Assembly: GCF_040436345.1 (NCBI RefSeq) | Contig: NC_133224.1 | Location: 7,122,741 to 7,186,740, forward strand | Length of the DNA: 64,000 bases | Source of the DNA: Pagrus major | Lineage: Eukaryota > Chordata > Actinopteri > Spariformes > Sparidae | Direction: 5' to 3' | In this document: piece after piece, positions 33,101 to 45,300 of the stretch | Layout: each line of letters starts with the position of its first letter | Numbering within the stretch: the first letter of the stretch is position 1 | The notes under the pieces: generated by a model | What the model saw: the letters and a program-made list of their open reading frames with translations, nothing else | The model's database searches: none | What the model was told of the DNA's origin: nothing | Position numbers and translations under genes: made by a program

Positions 33101-36100
33101 TGCCAAGTATGATATATTCCTCATCAAAAGAAACCTGACAGTCATGTTACATAACCTGCTAACATGTACTGTAATAGAAGCATCTTGTGTTCAGAGTGCA
33201 GAGAGAAATTAAAACTCCCCTGGAGGAACATGGATGACTTTCATCTTATTCAGGACATGAGTAGTGGTGCACTTCAGCCTCTTGTGGTCAAAATGAGTAT
33301 TACAAAAAGAAATACTTCGAAAAATGAGCCTTAATTTCCTCTTTTCACAGACACAGAAAAAAAAAATTCCATCCTGAAAGATGTTTTCACTCCTACTCAA
33401 ACATGAAAAGAAAACTACATTTTACAACTCACACCATATAAAAAAAATGTTTCACTTGCCCCTCAGGGCTTCTGTACATTTTTGTTTCCTTACTGTGAAT
33501 TCTTAAACTTTAACAGATCCAAACAAGGCTGTTGTGACTCTGCAGCCAAACTGGTCTGAAATATACAGAGGAGAGAGGATCACTCTCAGATGTGAGATCA
33601 AAGATGGAGGAGACACTGAGTGGGACTATGAATGGAAAACAACCAGCTCAGAAAAACCTTCAAATCAAAATGAACACAGTATTAGATTTGCTACTGAATC
33701 CCACAGTGGAGACTACAGGTGTAAGGGCAGAAAGAAAAGTGAAAAGTCTTCAACAGATTGGAGTGATCCCTTCAAACTGACAGTATCAGACAGTAAGTCA
33801 CATCACATTTCTTTCAAAGTGAAGATTATACAGCTCATTAAAAGGCTGTTTTGGCTCATATATATTTTTAAAGTAAATCCTCAGTATGTACTGATTGTGC
33901 AGAATGTATTTGATCCACTATCAATACATGTTTTCATTCTGAAAAATCATTTTCCAACAGAACCCCGGCCTGTCCTCACTGTGTCTCCATCATGGCTGAG
34001 TGCTGGAGCCTCAGTGACTCTGAACTGCAGTGTTAAAGATCAATCTGCAGGATGGAGGTTCTACTGGTATAAGACTGTTCCTGTTCAATCAAACAACTAC
34101 TACAGCATTGAGCTGCTACCTGGCAGCAGCAGAGGGACTGAACAGGATTCCTACATTGTTCATGGACAGACACACACAGCAGGATATATGTGCAGAGCTG
34201 GAAGAGGAGATCCAGTGTCTTACACTCATTACAGTGAACCTAAGTTCGTCTGGTCTACAGGTCAGTTTGTTTCTATCTCTTAAGAAACAGATGTTATATC
34301 AGCTCTGTTCATCTTTTTTCTAAATGATGATAAACATACAGTATCTTGAAAAAAATTTAAATAATTTATTGTGGTCTGATGATCTTGTCTCTCTCACTAC
34401 GTCAAGCTAAACTTCATGCTTTCCACCTTACAAAGCTAATGACAATTTGAATTGAGGCATTTCATATCTAAAGATCTCTGTGCTCTGTCTGACCACTTAT
34501 CACATGTTGTTTTTCAGATTTTCACTCATCAGCGTCTCTCACAGTGAGTCCTGACAGAGCTCAACACTTCACCTCTGACTCTGTCTCACTGAGCTGTGAG
34601 GGAAACTCTACTAAGTGGAGACTGAAGAGGTTATCAACTGAGGACAGATACCTGTCAGACTGCTCCACCTGGAGGACAATGACTGGATCTACATGCAACA
34701 TAAAAACTTTCTGGCTCAGTGATGCAGTGTTCTGGTGTGAGTCTGGATCAGGAGAGTTCAGCAACGCAGTCAACATCACTATACAGAGTATGATTTAATT
34801 ATATTTTCTTTTTCTTTTACTTGTTATTTCAAACATCCCATTGTGTGTTGAGGAGTACAGGACACTGACATGTTACGAGTTTTGCCCAACACTCTGCTTC
34901 ATGATCTCTCTAGTAATTAATTGTTTTCACTTAATAAACATAGTTAAGTATTTAATCACACTGTGATTTTAACCATGTATAAATATAGAATATAGATTTG
35001 TGGCTGATCTGTTCTTCAGGTTTTAGGTCCATGATCACCATTTAAAGTCCAGTGTGAAGGATTTAGTGACATTTAGCTGTGAGGTTGCAGATTCAGCCAA
35101 CTGAAAGGGTTCTTGAACAGTAAGACACACAAGGTGTATGAAGATACAACGTCAGATTTTATGATCACTGTTAAATCAATGAGAAAAGTCAAAGAAAAAA
35201 ACCCAGTATGTATCTTTTCTCATCTCTCTACATCCACTCATTCTCAGGTTCCTCGACCAGCTGATCTCTGACTGAAACCTCATATTCTTTGACTGTTTAA
35301 CAGATAAAAACATGATCCTGCTGAGTCCTGCCCGTCCTGTGACTGAGGGAGAGTCTGTTAGTCTGAGCTGCAAATTAAGAAAACAAACATTTGACTCCAT
35401 TGTGTTTTTCTATCACAATGAGAAACTGATTCAAAGTGACACCAGATGGGAGTTAAATATCTCTGCAGTGTCAAAGTCAGATGAAGGATTCTACAAGTGT
35501 CAATACTGGAGACAAGAGTCAGCACAGAGCTGGATGTCAGTTCAGGGTGAGTAGGATTAAAACAATTATTCCATTTTCGTTATGTGAACTGTGTTTCTGT
35601 CTGACAAAGAAACTTTGAATACTTAACTGAGTTTAAAGCAGCATTCATTTCAGATAACTTCCCCTGATAGTACAATATATACAAACATGTCAGAATACAG
35701 TGTGAATCTGTCAGTGTATCACAACATGTGTGGCATTGAAACAGGGATCTTCATTGTGTCTGTTCATGTGTATTTATACCTCTGAACAACAACTCTGATA
35801 TTAATTAAATCACTTTGTAAATTCAGTTTTAGAAACGTGCTATATAAGTTTATTAACAGTTGTTATTTGTTATTTATTCCAGCAGTGTCCAGGCCTGAAA
35901 GCTCTTCATTTCCTGTACTGTTGATTGTTGGGCTGGTTTGTGGACTTGTTCTTGTTCTTCTTCTGCTCCTGTTGTATCGCTACAGACCTTCCAAGGGTGA
36001 GACCTTCTTCTTCTATTATTAGATGTTTGGTGTTGACATATTCTGGTCTGATGAGATAGAACAGCAGTACAACAACTTACAATACAAAACCATGTAACAA

Positions 36101-38041
36101 CAAATCTTCATCTGTTTTACAGATACATGCTTCAATAGGTTGGTGCAAAACTGTTTTGTCACATTTTGAACATAACAGCAAGACATTCAATGTTCCTGTT
36201 TATTAAATGTTTTGTGTTGTCTTTATTTTTTAGGCCAATCCAGTTTGAGAGCTCCAACACAGATCAGAATGAGGCTCAGTGCAATGAATACTCCTCTTCT
36301 CAACATGGTAAACATAGAAAATAATCTTATTTACATAAGATATACAGTATATATGCCTTTTCTTTAGTATCATACAATTAAAAAGATGACTGACTGTGGC
36401 TTGTTTTCTCTGCTCTGTAGGTGTCTGTCTGTATGAATCAGTCAAACACTCTGAAGACACTGAAAATGGTACAGTTTATATCTTTTATTAACATGCATTG
36501 CAGAAACACTCTGTTAAATTTAAGTGAAAAGATTTATGGTTGACAGCAGTGAGATCACTTTCATTATTTCAGATTAGTCAGGATCATTGACTGTATATAA
36601 AGATGGGCGACATGACAGCTCCCCAAAAGTGAAGCCAGAACATCTTGAACTGCTGGTTAGCATTTAGCTCAAAGCATTGCTTTACCTCCAGCCTGAGAGG
36701 TGTGTTAGCATCAATTTACACAATTTCCTTATTATCAGTGTGCATCATGAAAATATCACCTTTGATGACACGTGACTATTAATGATGTAGTTACTTTGAA
36801 AATGTGTCTTTTTCATCACGTATCTACATCACTGTGTCTGCTGCACGTGTGTCATCATTGCTGTGTAGATGTACCATATGTTCTACTCTGGATCATGTAC
36901 TGTTTCTGAATCTATTGAGGTTCTGCAGTGAACGTTAGAAATGCAACCACTGCATGAATTAAGAGAACTGATCCCAAGTGATCGATATAAAATCCTGTAA
37001 CTAAATATGCACATTTCAGTTGCAGGTGGATCCCAGGACGTCACATATTCTTCAATTATACTTAAAAACATTGGCAAGAAGGGTGAGTTCTCTAAATAAA
37101 GGCAATAAATAGAATTATCTTTATTGTAAAAAGTTTTGATTTATTTTTTTTCTGTATGGATTCATGTGATTGTCTTCACAGGGAAGCAACATACACCAGA
37201 GGAGACATCAATTTACTCTGATGTGAGGACAGGAGCTGCAGGTACAGTCAGTTACAACAGTCATGTTCAAAGTTTGGTTTGAAATGTTGCATATCATTTT
37301 ACTGGAGGTAATTATTTGTTGTTATTTGTTGTTAATCTTTGTCTCCTTGGGTAAGTATTAAAAACTACCACTAGGTGTCACCAGAGTTGTAAATCTCACA
37401 CATTACTCTGGCCTTTCACACTTTGGTGTTGGTGTTGTGATGAGAACTCATTTGGAAATATTTTGATTTTCATTTAAACACTAGAAGCTGCTGAATTGTC
37501 ATGAAATAAACACAAGAAGATCCAGAATGTATTTTATTTTTATTCTACCTGTCAATTCATCTGTTCATCCATCCAGCCGTACAGGGCCGTAGTGTGTACG
37601 TCTGTGGAGCAAACAAACCCTAACATCTGCCCTCTGTTTCAGACGACAATCTGTTGTATGCCCAAGTCTTCAGCCACAATAAAGACAAAGGCAAGAAGAA
37701 GAAAGGTCAGTAAAGTCTGCATCCACCTGCAGTCGTTATCATCCAACATGTTGGTCTTGGTTCAGCTGTTTGTTGTTACTTATTGTTTTTATGACTCATA
37801 TTTCTTTTAAGTGATGTATTGTTTATTATCTGCATTGCTTAAGAACAATTTATTTTATTTTATACATAACTTATTCTGTAAAAATGTAAACTACTCCAGT
37901 GGAGACGTTAACACTGACAATGTTCATGTCTTATCTCCATTTATAGGAAAATCAGCTCCTGCAGCAACTGATGAAACTGTTTATTCTGAAGTCAGAGCGG
38001 GATCATCTCTCGGTAATAATGCTGCCCTTCTAGAGAAGTGA
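28447..38041 (+). CDS. Receptor B: LITR/FCRL-like, six Ig domains, ITIM/ITSM tail (complete)
   Basis: Exons: 28447-28483, 28856-28888, 30845-31105, 31738-32013, 33517-33792, 33961-34260, 34518-34787, 35304-35546, 35883-35996, 36123-36138, 36234-36307, 36421-36468, 37020-37082, 37182-37241, 37643-37705, 37947-38041. The total is 2229 nt, 742 codons plus TGA, with no frame break. The signal peptide MGPTLLGVLGLLL...HAE is split over two small exons, as in Fc-receptor family genes. Six Ig domains, an uncharged TM, then a tail with three ITIMs (VTYSSI, SIYSDV, LLYAQV) and one switch motif (TVYSEV). These would recruit SHP-1/SHP-2-type phosphatases when phosphorylated. The start is the ATG opening the signal peptide. 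It is probably an inhibitory leukocyte receptor; the ligand is unknown. Confidence 0.87.
29178..30293. mobile_element. 1.1-kb insertion in intron 2 of B
   Basis: C and D have continuous text here (…ACAGAATATTACAC…), while B is interrupted after ACAGAATTG and resumes at AAATATTATAC. The insert starts TTACGACCGTAGTGGTCGTA, is TG-rich, contains the (GT)n tract and ends with AACAGGAAACAGAAAC and CCATGACACC, a terminus also seen (complement) at 39385-39430. The class is not certain; a solo LTR or non-autonomous element is possible. Confidence 0.55.
30042..30123. repeat. (CT)n/(GT)n microsatellite
   Basis: A short CT run followed by about 30 GT units with one TATG interruption. It produces long low-complexity frames on both strands that are not genes. 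Confidence 0.9.
30845..31105 (+). CDS. B, Ig exon 1 ('EFTLFEGDLV' type)
   Basis: 261 nt. Cysteines in VILRCKHR and WYKCKFDD. Closest in look to the FcR D3-type domain. D has its counterpart at 56571-56831. Confidence 0.85.
31738..32013 (+). CDS. B, Ig exon 2 ('VTLTADR' type)
   Basis: Cysteines in VTLTCAVE and YTCRGWRR. The acceptor can be at 31737 or three bases later (CAGCAG), changing one residue only. D has two copies (54739 and 57464). Confidence 0.83.
33517..33792 (+). CDS. B, Ig exon 3 ('TLQPNW' type)
   Basis: 276 nt. ITLRCEIK and GDYRCKG cysteine contexts. It begins [13 protein letters not shown] like A. Confidence 0.86.
33961..34260 (+). CDS. B, Ig exon 4 ('[12 protein letters not shown]' type)
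   Basis: 300 nt. VTLNCSVK and YMCRAGRG cysteine contexts; 168 nt after exon 3. Confidence 0.86.
34518..34787 (+). CDS. B, Ig exon 5 ('[15 protein letters not shown]' type)
   Basis: 270 nt. VSLSCEGN and FWCESGSG, plus the extra inner cysteine pair (SDCSTW, GSTCNI). Confidence 0.86.
35039..35106. repeat. 5' remnant of the TIR element seen in A and D
   Basis: TTTAAAGTCCAGTGTGAAGG and the next ~45 nt match the left end of 2727-3096; the rest is deleted. It shows that B's ancestor carried the element. Confidence 0.65.
35304..35546 (+). CDS. B, Ig exon 6 ('[10 protein letters not shown]' type)
   Basis: 243 nt, membrane-proximal domain. VSLSCKLR and YKCQYWR cysteine contexts. Confidence 0.86.
35883..35996 (+). 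CDS. B, transmembrane exon
   Basis: Stalk [10 protein letters not shown], then an uncharged span rich in L, V and G ending LLLYRYRPSKG. Confidence 0.87.
36123..36468 (+). CDS. B, juxtamembrane tail exons (degraded ITAM-like pair)
   Basis: 36123-36138 (DTCFNR), 36234-36307 (ends NEYSSSQH) and 36421-36468 (GVCLYESVKHSEDTEN). These match the three-exon cassette of A. In B the first tyrosine motif reads YSSS, so the +3 leucine is lost, and the exon is 12 nt shorter than in C and D. Confidence 0.82.
37020..38041 (+). CDS. B, ITIM/ITSM tail exons
   Basis: 37020-37082 (DVTYSSI), 37182-37241 (TSIYSDVR), 37643-37705 (NLLYAQVF, then a lysine-rich end) and 37947-38041 (DETVYSEV, then ...NNAALLEK and TGA). 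One tyrosine motif per exon. The last exon reads past a GTAATA donor that C may use, because the downstream acceptor region is deleted in B. Confidence 0.83.
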
Positions 38042-39065
38042 ACAAACAAAAGATGAATCAACAAATGATTGTCTTTTGTGTTAAAATAGTAAGATAGAAA
38101 AATAGAGAATAACAGAGTCAATCTATTTCAGCTGAAAGGTCAGCGCTCTTCACATCAGGGCGTTCTGGGTGAGTCTGACAAAGAGCTACAGAGAAAGTCA
38201 CAGTTTATAGAAGACTATGATAATAAGACACAAAGGGAGGTTCAGAGCAGAAGATGAGATGCTCTTGAAAACACCTCAGTACCTACGGTGAACTGATGAG
38301 TGTCCTGAGAACACAATGTTTATTCTGTACCAACACAGTTCCCTTAAATTAGCCGAGGTCACTGCTCACCCCACGTCAGATTGTTACTGACACAAGTTCA
38401 CGTCAGGTCACATCATAACTCACACATATTCTGAGGTGTAATAATATGTAAGGTCAGAAGACAATGTCAATATGTAAGGTGAGTGATGGCTCTGCAAGGT
38501 GGAAAGGTAACGATTATATGTGAGGTTAAAGGTAATGAACACAGTTTGTATTACAGTTGGCAGCATTTCATTAGACTGCTATAGAAATATGAGACATGCT
38601 CAGTATTCTGTACAGTTAATTTGTTAGCAGATTATGTAAAATAATGGCTTCACATGGATTTTATTATTGTCTCTTTTAGCACAAGACTACTGAAGCAAAA
38701 TCCCTGTTTTATTTACGCACTTCATCATTACTTTTCATTTTTATAGTTCTGTTGTCACCTGTTGTTTTTGTTAAGTGTTTGTAGGAAACATTGAATGTAA
38801 GTTTGATACAATATGTTTGAGCTTGTGTAGCAGGGCACCAGCTTTAGAGTCAGCATGTTTGTTAAGTGTTAGATCCAGGATAGACGTCAACACTTACTTT
38901 TGATAGAAGTAATAATCTGCTATCAAACAACATCTCCTATTGCATGTACAGTATGTATGTTTTTATGTCATTTTTAAGGCAACTGAGAGGTACTGTGTGT
39001 ATTTTTTCACCTCAAAGTATTTTATATTCATCGTATTTTAAAATCTTGTGAATATTTTATACATC

Positions 39066-39071
39066 AATAAA
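39066..39071 (+). terminator. Poly(A) signal of B
   Basis: AATAAA about 1 kb after the stop; identical context in C at 50239. Confidence 0.65.
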
Positions 39072-39435
39072 CAGTTTGTTTCCAGCAGTCAGCTGTCAGT
39101 TGTGTTTTTAATTCCTTTTTTGACTGCACAGCCAAACTGCCACAGAGCGCTGTAGCAATGATCATGTCCCTTAATGTCAGTGTGTCTTAAAGTTTTTATC
39201 TTTTTCATCCAAACATCCTGGTGGTTCAGATTTGGAAACTTCAAGACATCTATGTACAGGTTTGTTACAGGTCTGAGATTCATGACAGTGTTGTTGCACT
39301 CAGAACCTGGGGGGGGGGGGGGCGCCAAATCACACAAAATTCTAATTTTCTACATAATGTTGCTTTAATTTGTATTTTCTGTCATGGTTTTGTTTGTGTT
39401 TTTGTTGTTTCCTGTTTTATTTTGAAGTTCTGCCC

Positions 39436-39545
39436 TCATTGACTATAACAGTAAGTCCTGACGGTGTAGCACTGAGCTGTACAGGGAGTCTTCTTCTTCG
39501 TAAAGGATGGTAATACAGTGTACCAGTGTGAGTTTACCAGGTAGC
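39436..39545 (+). pseudogene. Relic Ig exon upstream of C
   Basis: One frame reads LPSLTITVSPDGVALSCTGS, the start of an Ig domain with its B-strand cysteine. After a frame shift in a TTCTTC run the next frame reads KDGNTVYQCEF, an F-strand YxC. The middle of the domain is missing and a TAG follows. Confidence 0.6.
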
Positions 39546-39921
39546 AATGATAAGGATGTGTGATTTAAGTTAATACAGAGACAGGTCAATGAAACTTCTT
39601 AAACTTTATTTTATATTAACATGATCAGGTTGATGAGTAAGTCAGTCACTGTACTTGATAGACCTCAGTCACTGTGCAGTTGAAATAAAAGCTTTTTCCA
39701 CAGGTCACCACAGGGGGGTGCCAAACCACACTAACTGATACCGACACAATGCATGTGCTCCTTTTGACCTCTGAGACGAGGGCGGCTGGAGTTAAGTCCC
39801 AGGATGCCAAGTCAAGGTTACCTGTGAGCCTCATTCTCAAAAAGTTGTAGTCCTCTCTAAGTAATAATAACTTTGTCAACTTCTCTGACTTTAAACTTTT
39901 CATGTTCTTTGACTCTTTTGC

Positions 39922-39972
39922 AGCTGAAAATGTCACCCTGCTTTACTCGACTCAACTTCTACCACAAGAGAA
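39922..39972 (+). pseudogene. Possible relic tail exon upstream of C
   Basis: CTCTTTTGCAG followed by text that in phase 1 reads AENVTLLYSTQLLPQE, a tail-like sequence with one tyrosine. The copies at 26040 and 51193 keep it. No donor or linked exon is evident. Confidence 0.35.
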
Positions 39973-41867
39973 AAAACACTTCTGAGGTGTGAATAACGAC
40001 CCTGTCGAGTTCTTGGTATTTCACCATAACATCCTTATGTGTTAAAATGAAACTGGAAACATATTTCAGTCATGCTGATGAGAACTGGCTTTCTGTGTTC
40101 CTTCTCACACTAAGACATGCTTCAGTTTATTTCAGTATTTTGTTTGTTTGATGTGATTTTCCCTCATGATTATCCTCTTTGATATCTGGATTCATTGTAG
40201 TAACATGAGGTAAAAACAAAGGCATCTCAGTTTACAGATATCTTTACTCCATCTTATAAGGCTGCAGCTCACAGGCTCAAAGTTGCAAAACATTGATAGC
40301 TAATATAATACTTGGCCTTTTTAGATTAATATCTGAAGACACCTGACTGATAATCTTTTCTAATTTGTCAAATTTAATTCTTTAACTGAATAAAACACCA
40401 CTTTGTCTGTATTCTGAAGAAACAGCTGTTTTACTCTGGTGAGTATTTGCTGATGTAGTATTTGAAACAAAACTGTATGGGTGAAATAGTGTACACATAA
40501 CACAGGCCCACAACAAAATGTGGGCGCACAACTGTCAGCATTAACTGCATAAAATGCACAAATATACCTGCAATAAAATGTTAGTACATGGTCACACAAT
40601 TTAAAGGCAGTACTGTAGAGGAGAGTGTTTCATCCCCCCAGCACAGAATCTTTACATGGTCTCACTTTAAGGTGGTTTTGCAACCACTTCACCCACAGGA
40701 AGTGACAGAGCTCAGAGAAAAACAGAAACAGTTCTCATGAAGAGAAGTGAGCATGAAGAGAGCAGAAAGCTGTGCCCACTCTCACAGCTCCCCTCTGTTC
40801 CATCACTAGTACTCTGGCTCTGACTTTACAGGTTTTATCATGTTTTAGCAACAGTGAGGTGATTTAGTTGGTTCTGATGGTGCCAGTTTACAAAAACAAT
40901 TAAGTGGACCAATATCAAGTTTCAAATCTGATGCACCATGAGAAAATATTAAGTACAGTCATGGAAAAACCCTTAAATTTAAAAGATGGTGGCATAACAT
41001 AGGTCTACTTTATGTAGAGACAAACATAAGTTTTAAAAAACTTCAAACATACTACAAGTAACATTTAACTGATTATGAAACAGTCTCAATTTAATAATGA
41101 TGGCTCTATATGACCTACATAAGCAAACAAGACCATCAGTGAGAAGAATAGTTATTAGTTATTTTGAATGCAGCACAACTCAACCTGGATCAGAAATTAA
41201 ATTTGTCTCTCATCATTAACTACTGTACATTTTTTTTCTGTAATAAGGTCCCATGAGATCGACCAGAAGGGGCCTGACTTCTTTCTGCTTTGACATCATG
41301 AGTTACTGAGTGTAGATTGATGAGGGAAAACTGAATGTAATTGATTTTAGCATGAGGCTGCATCATAACAAAATGTGATAAAGGTGGAGGTACCTAAATA
41401 CTTTCTGACTGCACTGTGTATACACACAACACACACCCTCATTGAAATACAGGTACTGTGGATGCAAGAACTGTTGGACGGCATAACATGTACAGATTAG
41501 CTAACAATAAAATGCTACTGTGATGCAATATGATAAAATTCAATGATCTTGTGTTTCTTGGATGTGAAATAAGGATGAGGAACAAACCTTTGCAAGAGAG
41601 ATGAGCTAATAGTTTATTCACAGTGGACAGGAAGCATAAACATTTCAAAGTATGCTGCGGTCAAAGCCACTGCAGTTGTTTGAGCGTTGTGTGAAAGAGA
41701 AGAAAGAACAGAGTGAGAACTGCACTCAGAAGAAGAAGTTGATGATAAACTCTGCTCCCACATTTATAAGAAATTAAACTTCTATTTTCTTTCTGCTGCA
41801 GTTTTATCAATACAAAGTAGGAAGTTTGATCAGAAGAAGAGCGACAGTGTCGGTGCTGGATGTGAAG

Positions 41868-42309
41868 ATGGGTCACACTCTGCTCGGTGTGATCGGGTTA
41901 CTCTGTGAGTACATCTGACCTTCTATGTGATGTTCAGTATTTATATCAGTGTAGTAGTTGTGTAGGCAGGACCTTTGTTGCTGATTTGGCTTGGTTCAGA
42001 TTGGAGGATTATGTCCATACCTGGACAATACATGTACAGTATATGATCTAAGGTGTTATGTATATAGCTGTGGAGTTACATTTATTGCTTATTTTACTGG
42101 GCCTCTATATATTGAAGAGTTTTTAAATGTGTTTCCCACCTCTGTAGCTCTGTAGCAGGATATCATCACAGACATGTGTGATACTGTTGATTGATAAACA
42201 ATAGTTGCCACTGATGAAACTCCAGCTGGATTTTGTATTTGATTCTGGTCTAATGAAGTTTTCATCTTTATTTTAGTGCTGAATACACTCCTGTACGGAC
42301 ATGCTGAAG
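41868..42309 (+). CDS. C, signal peptide exons
   Basis: 41868-41904 (MGHTLLGVIGLL) and 42277-42309 (LLNTLLYGHAE). The second is identical in protein to those of B and D. Confidence 0.8.
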
Positions 42310-45300
42310 GTGACTAGTTATCTTTTCTATATTTACTGATCATGTTTGTCCTATATGTCACCTACTGTATCTCTCTTGATCACTTGTTTTTGCAGTTGTG
42401 TTTTTCCATATATGTTTCATTTTACTCAGTGCACATTGTGAAATGACTGGATTAGTGCTCAATTGTTAAGGGAAGCTACTTGGAAAGTGTAGCTCTGCAA
42501 GATACCACTGACTTGACACTGGAATAAGTTTAGTTACTGTAAAGCTACTTTAGTTTGGTTCAGTGAAGCTGTGTAGAAAAAGCTGTTCAAACTGCTTTGT
42601 TAGAAATGGAAATATTAAATCTAATATGAAATAAACAGAATATTACACAAAAAAGTCACCAGAATGCCACTCAGTTGAGCTTACTGCAGAAGTCCACTTG
42701 TTTACAGGTCATACATAAAGCAAAAAAACAAACAAAATACCTCACAATTCATGGGGAAGTGCAGAATGTCAATTTTGATTTTCAGAATCAGAATGCATCA
42801 ATTGTCATTGTTAACTCGGCATACAACAAAATTAAAAGTGCACCTGTAGAATCCAGCCTGCATGATAAACTAGACATTAGACACAAGACTGACAAAGAGG
42901 GATAATGAAAATGTTCTTCTGTATTGCTGTGGTCAAAACAGTCTAGTGTCTGTACTAAATGCACCCTGTGGAAGGTTATTGACTGATAAAGCTAAACATA
43001 TTATGTTTGATGTAGATTTAACTTTTTGTCATTTTTAACAGAAGCCCTGAGGGGCCAGTGAGAATTTTGTTTTTCTAGTGCGCCATTTTCTAAACATTCA
43101 AACCAGCAGTGTTACTCACGTACTTGCACTTCCGTGTTTGTTCATGTAGTGAAGTGTAATAATTATTCCATAAACACCTTTCAGTTGTAAAAATATCGGC
43201 CAACACAAATCTTAAATCAGTATTTCCTCAGTCAGTGCTGTGTCATCATCACATACAACAACAACTTGTTTTCTGTGCCAGAAATATGTACTTTCTTTGT
43301 CTCCCTCTCAGTTGTGGTTGTGACTCACTGTTAACTGCAGAGAACCATTGATGAGAAGGCTGATAATACACAGTATTCCACTTGTGACACTAACAGCTGA
43401 TTAGTGCCAAGTATGACATATTCCTCGCCAAAATAAACCTGACAGTCATGTTACATAATCTGCTAACAGATACTGTAATAGATGCATCTTGTGTTCAGAG
43501 TGCAGAGAAAAATTAAAACTCCCCTGGAGGAACATGGATGCTTCTCATCTTATTCAGGACATGATGGTGGTGCACTTCAGCCTCTTGTGGTCAAAAAGAG
43601 TATTACAGAATGAAACACCTTCAAATCAAAATGAACACAAAAAGATTTGCTTCTGAATCCCACAGTGGAGACTACAGGTGTAAGGGCAGTGATCCCATCA
43701 AACTGACAGTATCAGACAATAAGTCACATCACATTTCTTTCAAAGTGAAGATTATACAGCTCATTAAAAATCTGTTATGCTTCATATATATTTTCAAAGT
43801 AAATCTTCAGTATGTACTGATTGTGCAGGATGTATTTGATCCACTATCAATACATGTTTTCATTCTGAAAACTCATTTTCCAACAGAACCCCGGCCTGTC
43901 CTCACTGTGTTTCCATCATGGCTGAGTGCTGGAGCCTCAGTAACTCTGACCTGCAGCGTTAAAGATCAATCTGCAGGATGGAGGTTCTACTGGTATAAGG
44001 CTGTTCCTGATCAATCAAACAACTACTACAGCATTGAGCTGCTACCTGGCAACAGCAGTGGGACTGAACAGGATTCCTACATTGTTCATGGACAGACACA
44101 AACAGCACGATATGTGTGCAGAGCTGGAAGAGGAGATCCAGTGTTTTACACTTATTACAGTGAATTTAAGTTTGTCTGGTCTGCAGGTCAGTTTGTTTCT
44201 CTTCTCTTAAGAAACAGATGTTATATCAGCTCTGTTCATCTTTTTTCTAAATGATGATAAACAAACAGTATCTTGAGAAAAAGAAAATTAATTTACTGTG
44301 GTCTGATGATCTTGACTCTCTTGCTAGCGTCAAGCTAAACTTTATGCTTTCCACCTTACTGGGTTTAATTTACTTGTTTCCTTCTGTCCTCACTCTTTAA
44401 CATAAAACACAAAAGGGAGATATGTACGGAGCCCCTAAAGGGACATGGAAAAAAAAAAAAACTTAAACGTTTCTTGTGCGCTCGAGATACTTTCTCATGA
44501 ACATGAAACTGGGCAGCCTGGGATATCGTTTGAAAATGGAAGTTTGATACGTGAACACTATTTATTCATTGAAGTGTAGTTAAGGTGAACTCGGCCTGCA
44601 TCATGATCACGACTCACAATGAGGATGTGAAGTATAATGATTCTGTGAGAGCTGTCACTGACTTTATATACAGGCTTTGATAAATCAAAAATTCAACATT
44701 TCAGAAATCCAATATTAAATCAAAAAGATTTAAGAATGAATAGCCTACTGTTCATGTTTCATCAAATACGATTTTAGTTTTCATGTAGTTTGTGTGTGAA
44801 ATCACTGCAGCGTACACACTGTGCTGTCAGGCGCACGCTGCACACTGGAGACAGCGCAGTCTCCGCACTGTTTTTTTCCCCATGTCCCTTTAGGGGCTCC
44901 ATTGATATGATATCTTGGCTAAAACTTTATTCTCATTTGCAAAAAGTACTTTCAGTCCGGATACTTAAAGGAATAGTTCACTCTAGAACAAAATTCAGTC
45001 ATTATCGACTCACCCTCATGCTGATGAGAAGTCCGGTGTAGTTTCTTATTCCTCAAAGTGCAGCTGGAGACCCACGGGGCTACCCTCCGGCAGCAATAAT
45101 CCATATAACGGGCGTCAATTGTGCCCGAGAGGAAAAGGTCCATAAAACCACACAAAAACGTTGTGATATTCCTACATACTTCTCATCCACTGCAATGAGT
45201 GACCGAGCGACACACAAACACGAGGGATCTGCCTGCATGAGTGATTTGAAACTTTGACACTCACAGCAGGATGTATCTCTTGCGAGTCTCGTTCATCTTG

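Larger units (their letters stand above)
39090..41860 (+). other. Intergenic block B-C (duplicated before D)
   Basis: Near-parallel to 50260-52300. It holds a G-run (39309-39322), an inverted repeat-terminus text (39385-39435), a relic Ig exon (39436-39545) and a possible relic tail exon (39922-39972). 40600-41860 is the promoter-side part shared with B and D. Confidence 0.6.

Noticed and set aside
36421-36468. YESV in B (and YETV in A) as a classical ITIM
   Set aside because: The -2 residue is cysteine (VCLYE), outside the S/I/V/L rule, so it was counted only as half of an ITAM-like pair.
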